Part shown: one piece after another, positions 12,156 through 24,426 of the stretch
Numbering within the stretch: position 1 is the stretch's first letter
Layout of the letters: every line of letters begins with the position of its first letter
Source: Climacteris rufus
Taxonomy: Eukaryota; Chordata; Aves; Passeriformes; Climacteridae
Assembly: GCA_013398175.1 (NCBI GenBank)
Contig: VZRZ01008555.1
Coordinates: forward strand, 1,584,331-1,648,330
Length of the DNA: 64,000 nt
Reading direction: 5' to 3'
Translations under genes and position numbers: made by a program
Notes under the pieces: generated by a model
What the model was told of the DNA's origin: nothing
Database searches by the model: none
The model's input: the letters and a program-made list of their open reading frames with translations, nothing else

Positions 12156-12239
12156 GGACAGTACAGTACTCCAGACAGCTGGAATATCCGGTTCTCACTT
12201 TTCAACCGGATATTCCAGTTGATCACTGTTGTACAGTGC
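12156..12239. repeat. 84-nt imperfect hairpin, precursor-miRNA-like inverted repeat
   Basis: The inner arms 12179-12193 (CTGGAATATCCGGTT) and 12204-12218 (AACCGGATATTCCAG) are perfectly complementary over 15 bp. The pairing extends by G-U, A-U and C-G to 12176 and 12221, around a 10-nt loop (12194-12203). After an internal loop of 5 and 3 nt, the outer arms 12161-12170 and 12225-12234 pair at 9 of 10 positions, including two G-U pairs. Three more pairs lie further out. Size, loop and mismatch pattern fit a miRNA precursor on either strand. A decayed palindromic transposon (MITE) is the main alternative. I do not recognise it as a known miRNA. Confidence 0.75.
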
Positions 12240-14695
12240 TATCACTTTTAAACGGTCATTCCAAATAAAAATGCTATCAAAACCTGTCAAATTGCTAGAG
12301 GAAGTTTGTCTTCAATTAATTAACATTTTCCCTCACAAGGGATTTTTTAAAGCAGCTTTTACCTCTTGTATCTTTCTGATTTACTTAGGTAAGCGCTCTA
12401 GAGTCATTGTGTTTTGTTTTGTTTTGTTTTGTTTTTAATTAAAAGCAGCAATACAGCATTTGTTTTTAGGACCCTTGCAGAATCCCTGTAATATTCACAC
12501 ACAGAAAATGCAAAATTATAAGTATTAAATATATGACTTTACATTTGTAATACTTGTTCTGGAAATGACATTTTATTTTTACTGGCATTTAACATCAAGA
12601 TGAAAACAGTTCTTAAAAATTAATGGCCTATGCTAAATAGATACTGAAGGATCAGTGTCTAATTTTAGCTAGACTATATTATAATAAGCAATTACTTTTT
12701 CTCACATCATGTTTATATAGCATGACCAAGTTTAAATACCTGATTTAGTAAGGCCTTGAAATCAATAACATAGCTTCTTGAAGGAAGAGTAAAAAACCTT
12801 ATGTTACTCATTGAAAACTCACACAGAAATTTCCTTCAGTTTATTCAGCTGATGAGCTGACAACTGTACTAATACAAGGGGGAAGTATATGAAAAAAAAA
12901 TGTGTCTTTTAATAGCTTTTTGAACTACTATATTTTAAAGCAAATCCCTCCCTTTCCCTAGAATCTTCCCTTGGTGGGGAAGGTTTGCACACGGTGACAC
13001 TGAGTGTACCTGTGGATCAGGACCCAGTTCCACTCCCCTTTCTAGATGAGTTCACTAGACAGGAACACTACCAGCAGTGAGATCTCATTTTCAGCAGAAG
13101 AAATGCGGTCAGATGTACAATCCAGTACTGTTTAATGGGACTGAAGATTTCTATATCTGTCCCTCAGATTTTTGAAAGGTCTCTTGGCATCTGATTCTTG
13201 TTTCGTCTAAAGAGATGGTTCTTGAAAGCTGTTCTTGCTGTGGTGGTTCCTAGATAAAATGCTAAAGAGCCAAGGCGTGGTTGTCTTAGCCTGTATCAAT
13301 AACCATTCATTGCCAAGAGGTCTAGAGCATTCATAATGCCATTTTTGATCTTGTTAGCTTCAAAATGCCTTGTAATGTTACTACTTTTATGTTCCACTGC
13401 ACAGAGATCTTATCACAGAGCACAGCTCCATTCAAATATAGGACAAAGAGATGATTTCTTCCCCAAGGAGATCACATCTGGATATGATAGAGAAGTGACT
13501 TAGAGATGAAATAAAGTATTGGTGATCCTAGAAGGTTGTAATCATACAGCATTAGCAGCTGGATCACTGTTTTGGGAGGAGGGAGGGAATGTAGTTAATG
13601 CAAGTATTGTTTTCATATCTTTTCTGCATTTTTCATGTGCAGGTAACTCCACTTATAAGAAATTCATACCTTGTACAATAAAATTTCTCACTGGCATAGT
13701 TATATTTTTTAATTTAATTTTTATTCTTTAGTAAGAAAAAAATCGTGGATGGTAGCAGAACTGATGCAAAATTCAGTAAACTTGTCACTGTATGTATGTA
13801 TAAACATATTCAGTACCTACGATGTTTCATACAGATTGTCAGTGCAGTTTTTTCTCCCTGAACAGCTTCCACAAGTAGTTTCATTGGATTTCCACTACAG
13901 TATCAGTCAGTCCAGGCAAGTGACATTATCAGTCTCACAGAAATGTGAATGAGATTACCTGTGATAATGTCAAACAGCAAATGTGGAGGTACCCATTTCG
14001 ATCGGGTATAACTCGATTTTGAGAAAAACTACACAAGACTCAAAATGTATGTCTAGACATTATAACCAAAAGCCTTTTTTCTTTGCTTTTTTTTTTAATC
14101 TTTTTAATTGTTTCAGAATAAACATACAATAATTACAGTGATTATTTGAAGTTCAGCTTAGAAATGGAATGATATTGATGACCATGTCTAGCTCTTAACA
14201 TTCTGTCTGATGCACAAGTGTTGGTGGTATAACACTGACATATGAATTCTGACAAAATACTGTTATATTAGAATTTTTTTGATTACTTGAAAAATTGGCA
14301 ATAGTAACAATGCTTTGGAAAAGTTCTAATTTTCAGACAAATTCTGGAGCTCTAATACTTTAGAAAGACAAAACTCCAACCAGTAATAAAAGTCAAAGAA
14401 CATGAGGAAAAATGTTGATCCGGGGAAACAAAATATCATCAAAATACTTCAAGGGGAAAATTGTTTCTGTTATCTTGATCAGTGTGAGAGAATAGTGTAG
14501 AGTTATTCATACAATTCACATTGGCAAGAACTTTTAGAGCTCTCATGAAGAGTAATATGCACTTCCTTTCCTGAGCTCATCCACAGTGACCAGTAATGAT
14601 GAATTCAAATGTGGGCATAAAATTTGTTTCAACCCATCATTCACAAAGAAAGCCTTTCTATATTACATGATGTTCATCCCAGAAGAACACACAGA
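12240..14695. other. AT-rich unique non-coding DNA
   Basis: Apart from the GTTTT microsatellite, I see no repeats, RNA genes or convincing reading frames (the longest are about 70 codons). Confidence 0.55.
12411..12436. repeat. (GTTTT)n microsatellite
   Basis: Five consecutive GTTTT units ending in an extra T. The same unit recurs at 30637-30668. Confidence 0.9.
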
Positions 14696-14710
14696 TTTTT
14701 TTTTTTTTTT
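14696..14710. repeat. T15 homopolymer
   Basis: Fifteen consecutive T bases. No element boundary is evident next to it. Confidence 0.9.
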
Positions 14711-16609
14711 CATGCTCTGGGATGATGGGGCAAGTGAAGAGCAGTAAAAGTTGAGATATTTTCAAAGGAGACTTATAATACTGAAAAGTTACAATCCTTT
14801 CTTTTCAGAAAGAGCCATATTAAATAATATGGCTTTAAAATTCTACCCAGAGAAATAAGAAAAACATAATTTTTACTTGAAATTGAATTATATTAATTTT
14901 CTGTAACTGAAAATAAAATAATAAATTAAACTGTTTGTGTTAAACACAGCAAAAATAACAAAATATTGTGTCAGTGTAAACTCCAGCATACCTTTAACTA
15001 AAATTATTAGTGGCATTTACATAGCATAGAAGATGCTATTTTTTCTGTTGCTGTCCTTTTGGTAAACTACTACCCACAGAAGTCACATCATGCTCATTCA
15101 GATACCAGACATAGGTAAATCAATTTAAGCAGATTTGATAAGAAAGGGGGGGGGGGAATATTTATACATATATCCTATACTCCCTTCTGCACAGAGAATT
15201 TTGAAGAATTTCTTGCAGAAAAACAGTAGTGGACACCAAAAATCTCTGTCCATCCTCATGGGTTAGTTTTAGTCTCAGGTGTCAAATACCCTAGGTGAAA
15301 GGAAAAGCAGAACAAGGACAGTAAATTCATAAACCCTAAATTAATTGAGAATTGCTATTAGCAGTGTTTGTCCCCCCATTCCCAGAAGAAGCAATACTTT
15401 TTAATCCTTTTTAAAGATGAACTCATGCAGATCTAATGATGCTGATTCACAGACACACTGAGGTAATGCACTTCAGATAAATAGGACATTGCATCATTTC
15501 AGCAGGTCTCAAAATGTAAATATTAAAGGGAATTTCACCATGGCATCAGCTTTTACTGTAATCAAAGACTCCAAGGTATGATTATAGCTAAGCAGGTCAC
15601 ACAGTGAGATAGACTCACTGAGGCAATAAGATGGTCCCAATCTAAAGAACATAAGGCAGGAGACACAAGCCAATTCTCTTATTGTATAATAGTGCATAAT
15701 GTTATATTATGTCTTTAAAAAAATCAATTTAAGTTATGTTCCAGCCAACTGCTACTGGCTAAGGAAAAAAAAAAAACAACCTAACATGAGGTCTGCACAT
15801 ATTTATATCAAAGTTAAACACTGTGGAAAGAGGCTGTAAAATGAGATTTTTCCTTGCAGGACAGGATAAATATCAATTAACTGAAATGTGCAAAGTGCAT
15901 TGTTTTTAAACCTATGCGGTTTTATGTGCTATGTTTCAAATTTGGAAAGAAACAAAAAATCCCATGGTTCTGATTATTTTTAAAAAATTAACTTGGGAAG
16001 AGAATATGGCACGTACACCTGTGTCTCTTTCCAGGGGAGAGCAGAGGTAGCTCCTGTAGTTGTTATGTGCTTATCTTTTCTATAGAGTCCTGACCTGGAG
16101 CTGCCATGAGCTGCCTTCACCAAGGCCTGTGGTTCCTCCCCTCTTCCAAGGGATAACAGGGTCTGAAATGGATAGTAGGGCACACAGTTGTTGTGAAATA
16201 TAAATTGTACTCCACCTAGGAGTTAGGAAAAGCAACTTAAAAATTAAGATAGTGAGCTCTGGGTCACCCCTTCCTCCAAGTGGGCACCCCTCTAGGCCAG
16301 GCTTGCAGAGGCTGTGCTGCAGCATCCCTGCACTGCCACTATTGCTGTTGGTGGCAGTCACATACCCACCACCCAGGCAGAGGCACCGGTGTTCCAAGGC
16401 ACAGGCAACTTGCTTGCAAGGAAGGTTAGCATGAGATTTCTCAAACACAATTCTCTCTTCTTTTGTGGATTTTTAAAAATCACATTTATTATATGAAAAC
16501 AGAAAATAGGCAAACACTTGATGCTTGTTCACTTAAGGAAAACTCCACAAAATTTGAAAATTTGACTGACCTGCTGGCTAGAAAAATAAAATTATTGCTT
16601 GAGGGTTTG
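14711..16609. other. non-coding DNA with a G11 tract and a GC-richer patch
   Basis: A G11 run sits at 15146-15156. The patch at about 16240-16430 is clearly richer in GC and open on both strands (122 codons on -, 60 on +). Neither product is recognisable, so I read this as composition, not coding. Confidence 0.5.
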
Positions 16610-16653
16610 TTTTTTTTTTCTTTTTTTTCCTTTTTTTTCTTTTTTTTATTTTC
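16610..16653. repeat. T-rich low-complexity tract
   Basis: Runs of 7-10 T separated by single or double C. It is followed by a C-rich stretch up to 16695. Confidence 0.9.
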
Positions 16654-19600
16654 TGGACAAATTCCTTCCCCCACGCCACCCCTCACTTCCCCCCTGAGGT
16701 GAATGTTTGATAAATCTTAAGGAATTACAGTCAGGATTTCATAATATGTAGTAGTCTTATTCTTGTTGAAAAGTTCTAAAATTCCTGTGGACTTTTAATG
16801 CAATGTCTGTGCACATACTCCTAACTACCCATTTGTATCTCATAGCTAATGTGCTCACAGTACTCAAGCACTGTGGTCCAGCAGCAGGTCTGAGATGTTT
16901 TCAGCAGTGTTGGGTTTGCTCTGTAGTTTTATACACCACCAAGTTGCATTTCACAGCCCTGTTGAGGGTTGTATCTATTCTGGATTACCATGTCTTCAAA
17001 ACCAGCTTGTCGAAAGGCTTTAAACTGGATATTGATATAAATTCCAACCTGTTCAAATATTTCTAACAATATTCAGGACTGCTCTGAAGAGACTTTTCTG
17101 TGCATTATTTATATAGAGGTGAGTAAAATCTGAATCCAATTTTCGTTAGTTGCTGGTTTCACTGCCAGGAGTCCTATACATGCTATCCCATCATATTTAC
17201 TGGGCCAGCCCTTGCACTAACTTGTATGTGAAGTCTGTTGTTGTGATTTGTGAGTGGTTGGATCTTGTGCTTCCTCTTCACTAATTATCCCACATACTTC
17301 ATAGTGCTCCCAGAACAGTGGATAAGAGGTTTTATCTACAAGCTCTTTTGGCACTCAGGAGCCCTTTCCTAGATGATCTAGAGTTTTATTTTGTGTAAGT
17401 AGCTGGAACACAAGAACCATTGATTCCTTACTCTCTTATTCTCCCACTGTCTACAAATAGAGAATTGCCCATCACCCAGCTCTTCAGGGTGACTCCTGGC
17501 TCAGTAAAGAGCTCAGACTGTTTCTGAGTACTGCAAACACCGGGATTTGCTCCTTCTTGCCACAAAGGCTCATGTCTACTATAAGATCTGTAACTAGGCC
17601 AGTGGGTCATTTTTTTTTGTCTATTCCTAGATGAAATCCATATCTATGGAAAGAAAATGTTTATATCTGAGAGAAATTTTCGTGTCTTTTACTCAGAAAA
17701 TGAAAAACCAGCTCTCACAATGCTTTCCCCAAACCATCTTTGTTTTATTTCTCCAAGAAAAGCTCTGTGTATCTGTTTTGAAACTTTATCTTCATGACAG
17801 TTGTCTATAAGAAGAAACTGGCCTGCTTATTTAAGCTCCTTCATTGTATATGAAATGAAAGCTTTTATTGTATCACATTACATATATGGTGAGGTAGGAG
17901 TGAGAATGTATAAAAGAAGTCCGGTATCTACATTTGTTCATTCATTGCATCACCATATTTAGTTGCCTATTCACACTAAACAACAACGCTTTTGTATAAA
18001 TCTGATGTTTAAAATCTAGTCTGCTATACAAAACTTATTCTAAAGTCTACTTTTGTAGCAGATATACTTTATTTTAATTTTCCTAATACTTCCTTTACAC
18101 TTTGCAGAGATATGGAAGTATCTTACCCTTTCACCTAATGTCTCTTTGGGACAGGGAGGAAGGGCTAGTAACGTTGTGTGAGATGTGTATGGCTGTCACA
18201 CACCAAGCACTGGTAGAAGTGACATGTTTAATGCCACTCAGCTTTATTTGTTATTAGTGTGCCAAGGTCTCTTTTGTACACACTGAACCTCAACAGTGTC
18301 AGTGTATTTGTCTAAGTGGCTTGTGTGGCAGAGAATTACACAGTGGTGTGTACTGGTGCAAAACGTGGATAGATTCTATATCTGTGCCTAGCTATAAGTG
18401 ATTTTGAAAGCGTCTCCTTTTTCTATTTGATGAAAGTTTACTTCAAAATAAAAGTCTTGACAGTAATTGAATAGTATTTCCTAACAAATGACTCTGTAAC
18501 GTAGGGAAAGTTGCTACGTGAAAAACCACAGTGAAATAATTGTGCTTAATTTTCTCAATGCTAAAAAAAGAACTTAAACTAAAAAGTAGAGTTGCTCACA
18601 CAGCTCTCCTGCCTTCTCTGTATCTTTCCTGTAAAGCATTTTCTGTAAAGCATTTGCCTCAGACTGTCTACAGGCCTGTCCTGCCTGCCTTCCTCTTATA
18701 AGTTTTGAAATAAAAGAATAACACCACCTCAGAGAGGGCTGCAGAGCCCAGGAGGTTAATCTGACAGAGACTGTCCTCAGGGACACATAGTCCCATTTTT
18801 AAAGCTATTTCCAGATTAAATGACCATCTCAAGCTGTCTCTTTTCTGCAGTGTTACTGAAGTCTTTGAGCTACCCCCACTAGCATCACTAAATCTGCGCA
18901 GTTTGTCTGACATCTGAGTTGCCTCGTGTACTTTGGTATCAGAAAACTGTGCCACAAATTGACTACCAAAGAATCACTTTTTTATAAGGAGCAGCCTCTT
19001 GCCTCTGGAGGTTGCCTGCTATGCTGCAAACACTCTAGCTTCTATCAGGCATCTTTTCTCCGAAAATCAGCCTTTGGCCTGCTGGATCAGAAGCTGAATG
19101 GGTGTAAATCAGTGGCAGTGGCTGGAGCTGAGCCAGCAGGATTAGGCAGGACTCCTCGTGGAGTCAGAGACATTCATGCATGGCACGAGCCCAGAGCTCA
19201 GGCAGCAATATACCAAGGAACAGCTTCTCCCTCTTTGTGGTTTTTCCCTGTCCACTTGCTTTTATTGGAGCATCTTACTGTGTATGTAACATAGATGTAT
19301 TTGTACCTTAAGCTCACAAATTACTTAAAAGAAGAACAAAACTCACAAATATTTATATAAAACACAAGTTTGAGTATTCACAGAGATCTGTCCTAAAAAG
19401 CATTCATATATATATTAGTGAGATGTGCATACACACGCATCTGTGCACAGGATTCTCAAAGTGGCAAATGGTGTTTATGCACAATTTCATGTGTCTCAAT
19501 ATGTCAAAATATGATATAAGCTAACAGTGAGTAAATATGCAGCATAGAACTTCATATAGCTATTAAAGGATTCTCTTAAACTAAAACACAATGTTTAGTG

Positions 19601-19870
19601 TTCTGTTAGTGCTGAGCTGAGGGGAGCAGCAGGGTTGAGGAGCAGATGCTGCTGGGGCAGGAACTGACAGCCCTGAAGTTTGCTGAAATGGGCTCCTGGC
19701 CCATGGGCAGGGTGAAGGGAGTCTGGTCGGGGCCAGTTACCCTTCTTGGCACCTTCAGAATCCTGAGTGTATGTAGATTGAACAAATATCCAAGTAAAAC
19801 ACAATTGGAGAGACTCTTAGCTGTGGTTTGAATGATACCAGTAAATACTTAGCTTTTAAATTGCATTAGA
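16654..19870. other. non-coding DNA, small duplication, one GC-richer patch
   Basis: CTGTAAAGCATTTT at 18629-18642 is repeated almost exactly at 18643-18656. A GC-richer patch at about 19000-19260 contains a 122-codon + frame with no recognisable domain. No gene supported. Confidence 0.5.
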
Positions 19871-19911
19871 AAGGCCTTTTGAGGCTGGGCTTTCCAGCCT
19901 CAAAACATCTT
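19871..19911. repeat. short hairpin, perfect 12-bp stem
   Basis: TTTTGAGGCTGG (19877-19888) and CCAGCCTCAAAA (19894-19905) are exact reverse complements around a 5-nt loop GCTTT. A two-base mismatch and four more pairs extend it to 19871-19911. It is shorter than a normal miRNA precursor. It may be cruciform-forming DNA or a transposon relic. Confidence 0.8.
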
Positions 19912-22385
19912 GACCATCCTAAACATCTTGCACACATGCATGCATGAAAGAAGACAATTTTAATTATATTTTTGTGGTAGTCCTGCTGCCAGAGTAATCA
20001 TAAACTCTGATGTTTCTCATCAGCTGTGCTCTGTTAGAAATGAAACATCTCAGTGTGACAGCAAAAAGATTTCATGAGTGCACTCGTCAGATCCTGGAAG
20101 TGAGAATGCTGGTACAGCAGATTATAAAAGTGTTCTCACTACACAAGCATTCAGTTCTTGCGATTAAATGCATTTAACAGTGAAGGGAAACATATCATCT
20201 GGCTCCACTGGTTGTGACTAGGTGGGTGAATTAAAGCAAAACGGGGGGTTTCCATACTCAGACAGAGGTAGTGTCTTTAAGTAAACCTGCAGTTAGTGGT
20301 ACACTAACTGTCATGGCCCCTCTGCAATGGAAAAATCATTTTGCTCAGATCCTGAAACTCCAAGGCTATCTGTACCCTGCATTACCCTACACAGCTCTTC
20401 AGCACCCGTCTTTGTTCCAAAATTAATCAAATGCAGATTTCCCCCCCACATTTCTTTAAAAAAACCTTCAAAGTTAAGAATTTGTGTTGTATTTTGAATC
20501 CCTAAAATGTTAACAATTTGGCTGTCACTGCGTTGAAGCAGGCAGAAGATAAATGTGTGTCTTTTCTTCTGCGTCCTTATGCTGAGTGAAGACCACAGGC
20601 CAAGGAGATCTGACAGTGCAGAGGTGAACTTCAGCCAACACATTCCCATCCCAGTGAGATCCCAGCCTGCAGCCCTGCAGCTACCGGTGGGCCACAACAG
20701 CAGCAGAAAGACTGTAAAATGGTTGTAAAAACCCTCCCAATATATATTTATTCGGGCTTTCTTTCCCCTGGATGAAAGTGCATGAATAATACGGGGAGGG
20801 AAAAAAAAGTGCTAATCCAAAATTTACAGTTCTTTCTCCTTTTTGGAAGTTGTAAAAGAAAAACTGGGTAGTCTGCTGCTTACAAAATAGTATTTTAAAA
20901 TTTGTTTTATGGAGGAAATGGATAATCCTTGATTATGGGGGGTGGCAAAAAGATGGATGATTCCTTGATTATAAAGGTCAAGGGACAACATTTTAAATCT
21001 ACAGGGTTAAAGCTGCCAAGGAAATACTTATAGCTTATTTCCAGCTACAGAGTTTTTAGCAATGCCCGACACAAGTTAGTGTAAAAACAAAGTGACAATA
21101 GCTCAGAAGTGTCTTCTTCATATTCTCCTGCTAATGACAATGTTATGTTTCAGAAACTCTACTTTTTCATATTCAGATTCTACTGTGGGAGCATAAATTA
21201 TGTTTAAGGAAAAAATTACTCCTGATAATAATTTTACTGAGACCAACAGGAGTCCTAAAAACACTTAGCCTAAATAAAAGTTGGAAAAATAGGTTCTAAA
21301 TGTAGTTCTTTCCTTGATGATTATATCTGGAACAGTATTACACGCACTTCTTTTTTCCTTGAGGTATACAATTTAGTCATAAATCAAGAACTGGGCCCAA
21401 GTATTTATTTTTATTCTAATGTAATTTTCCTTACCATCCTGTAACACTGCTTTTGAAGTTAGCCTGTCTTATAAAAAATTGATTTTCTAATACACATAAT
21501 GAAAATATTCAAAAAATCTTCTTTTTCGTGGAATATTTTTAAACAGAAGGAAGCACTTGGTTCCTTGCTCCCTTGTTAGAAGTTTTATTTCCTATTTTTT
21601 GTCTATAGGTTTTCATTTAAAACATACACTAGTATTTTTGTTGGCTCACTCTGTTAGACCCAACTCTAACATCCTTTTCCAAAATGCCCACACAGTGAAA
21701 TCTACTCAGACATAAAAGATTTAATTTAAGTTGACCTTAACATCAGATTTAAGGGTTTGGCTTAAATTTATAAACACAAGGAAATCCCAGGCACTGTAAA
21801 TTAAAGATTTTAAAAGCTCGTTCATTTTTCAATTGAGAAAGATTATAGTGATAGCTGTCCATTTACTTATTCCATCAATCCTTAGCTCTGAATTTTCTTC
21901 CTTACTCTCAGTTAAGCAGTCACTGTGTTGTCAAATAAATTTTTGTGTGAATTAATCATTTTTTGTTAATTTTTGGGGTTTTTTTAAAATATTTGAATTA
22001 AAGAAATTCTGAAAGTCTCCTGATATACTTTAATAACCAAACAGTGATTGAAATCTGCCACTGTCAGTGTGCTTTGAAGATGAATTTACTAACAAGACAG
22101 TAACAAAAAATAAATTATAAACTCCCAAGGGAGGGCTTGATCAACTTCCTCGGCAACTCTGGCTGGAAGAGGACTTGCAGAAGCAGGGTCCTGAGTGGGT
22201 GCAGTCTCTCATGCCTAGGCTTTCCTGGGATGTTTCAGTTCACAAATCATTTGTGCAAAGCCTTCCAGGGAGCTACTGCAATCTCATGGGTCAGCAAAGA
22301 CCACCGGGACTCTTTTTGAAGTAAAAAGCTGCACAGAAGATGAGCGACTGTTTTTACTTACACATATAGATTCATAAATAGATTA
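19912..22385. other. non-coding DNA, nothing recognised
   Basis: Includes a 128-codon - open frame at 20311-20697 and a 60-codon + frame at 22137-22319, both in GC-richer patches and both without recognisable domains. No RNA genes or mobile elements identified. Confidence 0.5.
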
Positions 22386-22428
22386 ATGGATGGATGGATG
22401 GATGGATGGATGATAGATAGATAGACAG
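22386..22428. repeat. (ATGG)n / (ATAG)n compound microsatellite
   Basis: About six and a half ATGG units (22386-22412) pass into about three ATAG units and end in ACAGAG. Confidence 0.92.
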
Positions 22429-23520
22429 AGTGTGATTCCTCAAGACTCATGGCTAAACTGTGTATGTTTTAAAAGCTTGCTGAAATATTCACTTCCTGCA
22501 CACACACTGAAAATCAAATCTCATAACATATGCATGCTATACCCTTCATACATCAAAACACAAACACAGACAGTTTGGCAGAAAGAGAAGTAGTGTTAAT
22601 GAAGCAGTTAGATCTATAATAAAGTATTTCTTTGAAATGTTATTGTCATACCAGGTTTTATTCTGGGAGAATGTTGCATGCTTTGAAATCATCGGTCTGC
22701 TGAATCTGTAATGGCAAGGCTGACAGACACATTAGCACTCCCTGCGTAGAAACCGTGGTGATGGTCACCTTATACATATGAATAAGTAAATAAGCTATAT
22801 CACAGTAGCAATATCTAGACTTCCAAAATATCAGGGTGACATGGAATAATTGGATAATCAAGATTTTGGAAAAGTAAGGATTTTTTAATCAGTATGTGTT
22901 TATGTGGAATCAGAAGCTTTGAAGCTTTAAAGGTTTTAAAGCTTTGAGGTATGGAGAACTATGTTATGCAGAAAAGTAATGCTGTTATGGCTATAATAAT
23001 TAAAAATAAGAAGAACAAATGAATAATATGATGTCAATCAGCTTCCTTTTGCTGAGGAACAGAATAGTCAGGTGCTTACACCAAAAAAAATACTAAGCTA
23101 TATAAAAGTATATTATGGCCCAGTTGTTCTAGAAATGCTTGCAGTTTTACTACAAGTTCATAAAAAAAAAGGAACTTAATAAGTTCACAGCAGTTTCTTT
23201 AGCTTTATCTCAGAATAGGCAGTGAAATTTGAGTGATAAGCTGGAAAATAATTCTGGCACATAAGAAGTCTATAATAGTTGTTGATTTTTTATATCCATT
23301 TGGTTTGACTTTCTGGCACTGAACCTTTTTCATCTGTGACTGTAGCGAAGCAGGCAGCGCACAGTATGGCAACCTGAAACCTGGCTGCCTTTACCCATGG
23401 CTGAACTGAGCAGGAACAACACGTCACACCACGATTTCAAGGCAGTGGAGGAGACGTAAAGTGGATTAAATCCCCAGGAACGATTTCCCACAACAATTTT
23501 GCCTGTCTCTGTCTGTGCAG
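22429..23520. other. AT-rich non-coding DNA with an AAGCTTT palindrome
   Basis: AAGCTTTAAA (22922-22931) and TTTAAAGCTT (22935-22944) form a perfect 10-bp stem with a 3-nt gap, next to a further AAGCTTT copy. Nothing else recognised. Confidence 0.6.
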
Positions 23521-23700
23521 AGCAGGCAGGGGAGGCTTGGAGGATTGCTGGGCACCTCTCTGCAGCCCGCTCCCCCGGCGCTGCGCCCCGGAGCCGGGCC
23601 CGGGGATGAAAGAAGAGGGGTGCCCCGGCCCGCAGCCGCTCCGATTGCCAATGTGCCCGGCCACATTCTCAGTCTCCGTGCAATGCTCCATGACAACAAG
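23521..23700 (+). other. candidate CpG-rich exon (180 nt) with good splice signals
   Basis: The segment is preceded by a pyrimidine-rich tract (TTTTGCCTGTCTCTGTCTGT then GCAG) and followed by AACAAG|GTGAGA, a strong 5' splice site. It is exactly 60 codons long with no stop in one frame, starting SRQGRLGGLLGTSLQ and ending ILSLRAMLHDNK. The opposite strand is also open, as is common in GC-rich DNA, so openness alone is weak evidence. I recognise no domain. It could be an alternative exon, a lncRNA exon, or a CpG-rich regulatory element with chance splice motifs. Confidence 0.3.
23563..23657. promoter_or_regulatory. CpG-rich patch (small CpG island-like)
   Basis: About 11 CpG dinucleotides lie in roughly 95 bp of very GC-rich sequence, against strongly AT-rich, CpG-poor surroundings. 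Such CpG retention usually means an unmethylated element or recent insertion. No transposon similarity was seen. Confidence 0.5.
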
Positions 23701-23787
23701 GTGAGACGGCAGAGGTTACCCGAACAGCTGCTTCCTAAGCCAGAAATTCCAGGCATTGAAAACCATCTGTCTATACATTCACAAATG

Positions 23788-23795
23788 TATATAAG
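23788..23795 (+). promoter_or_regulatory. TATA-box-like motif
   Basis: TATATAAG is followed by GGCAATC, 88 bases after the candidate exon donor. It overlaps the right arm of a small inverted repeat, TATACATT...AATGTATA. The motif is short and could be chance. Confidence 0.15.
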
Positions 23796-23986
23796 GGCAA
23801 TCTATCAGGCTGCGGCACTGCAGCTGCCACTCCATCAGGCCTGCTTCCTTTCTCCAGGCTGAACAATAAGAGCTAGTTCTTCACTTTGTGTCACACAGAA
23901 TGGCTGATTTGATTAAGTCCCCAACTCTCATTATGCTAGGTAGGGGTGTAGAATTTCAATGATAATCCATAATGCATGACCAGTTT

Positions 23987-24000
23987 GTCGCCATGGTAAC
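23987..24000. promoter_or_regulatory. RFX X-box-like binding site
   Basis: GTCGCCATGGTAAC differs at one base from the palindromic RFX-family consensus GTTGCCATGGTAAC. Both half-sites and the central CCATGG are present. RFX factors control ciliary and neuronal genes in vertebrates. No gene start is visible here, so an enhancer is the likelier context if it is functional. Confidence 0.45.
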
Positions 24001-24388
24001 ATAAATTCAAGGTTACTAGCTCAGACGCATAATTGGGTGTGCATTGAGTGCTGAAGAAGGGCTGTTAAAATTCTTGTCATAGAAGAGTAGCATCCATCAT
24101 ACTGTTTGAAATTGCAAAGTACTCATAATCAGAAAGAAAAATCCTTGGAGAAAAATGTTAATAAAATAACGATTACATCTAATATAATTGTTTAAGTTTA
24201 AAAAAACCAAAGTGGTTAAAGTATTTCAGTTAATAAGAATGGAAAAGGCAACTCATTAACTGCAGAAGACTTCAGTTGAACATTCCCCACCCCCCAATAT
24301 TTGCATTGTAAGATGGACCCAAAGCAGTGCAGCTCTGAATCTGACTGATTAGCTCAGAATCTAATCCATATGATACAGTAAAAGATGA

Positions 24389-24426
24389 CGCTTCGCACGC
24401 AGACGGCACAGCCTTATAGGCGTCGT
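24389..24426. promoter_or_regulatory. CpG cluster in AT-rich context
   Basis: GACGCTTCGCACGCAGACGG and then GGCGTCG contain six CpGs in under 40 bases. The surroundings are AT-rich and almost free of CpG, which suggests protection from methylation decay. Confidence 0.3.

Noticed and set aside
23437..23756. Two open frames on - across the CpG patch (84 and 96 codons)
   Set aside because: GC-rich DNA has few stops in any frame. No splice pair or domain was seen on that strand, whereas the + strand has good splice signals.
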